Made by a program: the position numbers and the translations under genes. 64,000 nt of DNA from JAWKZG01 sp041396125 (lineage in GTDB: Bacteria > Pseudomonadota > Gammaproteobacteria > Competibacterales > Competibacteraceae): assembly GCA_041396125.1 (NCBI GenBank), contig JAWKZG010000006.1:213934-277933 (forward strand), read 5' to 3'. Position 1 is the stretch's first letter, and every line of letters begins with the position of its first letter. Positions 63,308 through 64,000 of the stretch are shown in pieces. The notes under the pieces are model-generated. The model did no database searches. It had not been told where the DNA came from and was given only the letters and a program-made list of their open reading frames with translations.

Positions 63308-64000
63308 ATGCCTGTTACCTTGCGTCCGACCGTTCACGTCTGCCTGGTACACGATACCGCGGCAGCCAATATCACACCGGCGCTGGACCCGGCATTCCGG
63401 CCGGATGAGGTCATTTTGCTGCATACGCCAGGGCAGGCGCAGCGTGCTGAAGCGCAGGCCAGCGTATTGCGACCTGCCGGGGTGACGGTCAGCAGCTGGC
63501 TGATTCAGGACGCGCAGGATGTCGAACATATCCGCGACCGGGTGCTGGAATTACTGCTGGCGCGAGACGGCTCGGATCTGGCTCTGAATGCCAGTGGCGG
63601 TACCCGGCCCATGGGCATCGGCGCGTACGAGATATTCCACGAACTGGGCCGGCCGGTATTTTATGTCAATCCGCTGAACGACCACGTCACCTGGTTGCAC
63701 AGCCGGACGGAACCCTCGTTCGATCTGGCCAACCAGATCAAAATCCCGGCCTTTTTAACGGCCCACGGCGCTCAGGTGGAAAGTCTGGGTTCGCGCCAGG
63801 GTGTACCAGCGCGGTTGCGTCAATTGACCGAAGAACTGGTCGCGCATGCTGAAGTGCTGGCCAAACCGCTGGCTACCCTGAACTGGCTGGCGCAAAAAGC
63901 CGAACGGGAACTGATCTCGCCACCGCTCAGTGACAGTCAGCGGCGCTGGCCGGAATTAAGCGCGCTGCTGCAGCGGCTGGCTGCCGAGAATGTGCTGGAG
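63308..64000 (+). CDS. Card1/Can2-like (DUF1887) CARF-domain nuclease, N-terminal part (cut by window edge)
   Basis: 231 residues in an open frame to the window end. The N-terminal CARF domain (about 1-140) shows VHVCLVHDTAAANITPALDP, a Rossmann-like strand, and the ligand-binding signature LALNASGGTRPMGIGAYEIF, followed by GRPVFYVNPLNDHVTWLH. FDLANQIKIPAFLTAHGAQV continues as in DUF1887 proteins. In studied members (Card1, Can2) a CARF domain binds cyclic oligoadenylate made by type III CRISPR complexes and activates a C-terminal PD-(D/E)XK nuclease; that part is outside the window. It starts 22 bases after korB with a weak ribosome-binding site. Confidence 0.75.
   Translation, partial: MPVTLRPTVHVCLVHDTAAANITPALDPAFRPDEVILLHTPGQAQRAEAQASVLRPAGVTVSSWLIQDAQDVEHIRDRVLELLLARDGSDLALNASGGTRPMGIGAYEIFHELGRPVFYVNPLNDHVTWLHSRTEPSFDLANQIKIPAFLTAHGAQVESLGSRQGVPARLRQLTEELVAHAEVLAKPLATLNWLAQKAERELISPPLSDSQRRWPELSALLQRLAAENVLE

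Noticed and set aside
1..64000. CRISPR arrays, tRNA and rRNA genes
   Set aside because: No regularly spaced direct repeats of 23-40 bases and no cloverleaf-like or rRNA-like stretch noticed on reading the intergenic regions; short tandem copies at 48118-48139 are only 11 bases and two units.

Overview
The window looks like chromosomal DNA of a gammaproteobacterium. The evidence is an RsmJ-type 16S rRNA methyltransferase, a large single-chain PurL, and a minus-strand run nnr-tsaE-amiC in the usual gammaproteobacterial order. Base composition is moderately GC-rich, apart from an AT-richer patch at about 32.3-35.2 kb. The gene content suggests a respiring organism with fatty-acid beta-oxidation, probable polyhydroxyalkanoate granules (phasin), a red/far-red light sensor and a ferredoxin-dependent 2-oxoacid oxidoreductase. 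I cannot name the genus.

Layout. 0-5 kb: end of an ECF sigma factor, a Tat-type ferritin-like protein, a small cytochrome c, a broken larger cytochrome c, a broken AhpD-like protein and a frameshifted cytochrome oxidase subunit I. 5-20 kb: flavin-dependent oxidoreductase, fau, then housekeeping genes (purL, amiC, tsaE, nnr, queG, a TauE-type exporter, a gamma-glutamyltransferase-family protein, glnS) and a cytochrome P450 remnant. 20.5-26 kb: tightly overlapped light-signalling operon of hybrid histidine kinase, bacteriophytochrome kinase, single-domain response regulator and heme oxygenase. 26-27.2 kb: a CMD/HD-domain gene pair. 27.4-32.2 kb: polar amino-acid ABC transporter containing an internal deacylase gene. 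32.2-35.2 kb: accessory patch with a coiled-coil membrane protein (DUF6161-like), a repeat protein, a dead RelE toxin, a dRS3-like repeat and a C-terminal gene stub. 35.3-41.3 kb: NnrU, phosphatase, thioesterase, dGTPase, an orphan ABC ATPase, phasin with a palindromic operator region, and rsmJ. 41.4-47.3 kb: broken quinone reductase, citrate-synthase-like remnant, VOC protein, acyl-CoA ligase and a FadJ-type enzyme. 47.5-55.1 kb: two globins flanking a response regulator, a large AAA/TPR regulator with a decayed cyclase domain, a MAPEG/TetR pair and a second copy of the response regulator. 55.4-60.1 kb: small secreted protein and a TonB receptor/YfiR/sensor-kinase operon. 60.4-63.3 kb: frameshifted korA and korB. 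63.3 kb to the end: a truncated Card1-like (DUF1887) CARF protein.

Two points matter most to a reader. First, many otherwise well-conserved genes (coxA, fau, korA, korB, a transporter permease) carry one or several single-base frameshifts clustered in a few stretches. For these, base errors in the sequence are as likely as real decay. The P450, RelE and citrate-synthase-like remnants also have deletions or in-frame stops and look truly dead. Second, the last gene points to a cyclic-oligonucleotide-activated defence nuclease just beyond the right edge, possibly part of a type III CRISPR locus. No CRISPR array or tRNA/rRNA gene was seen.
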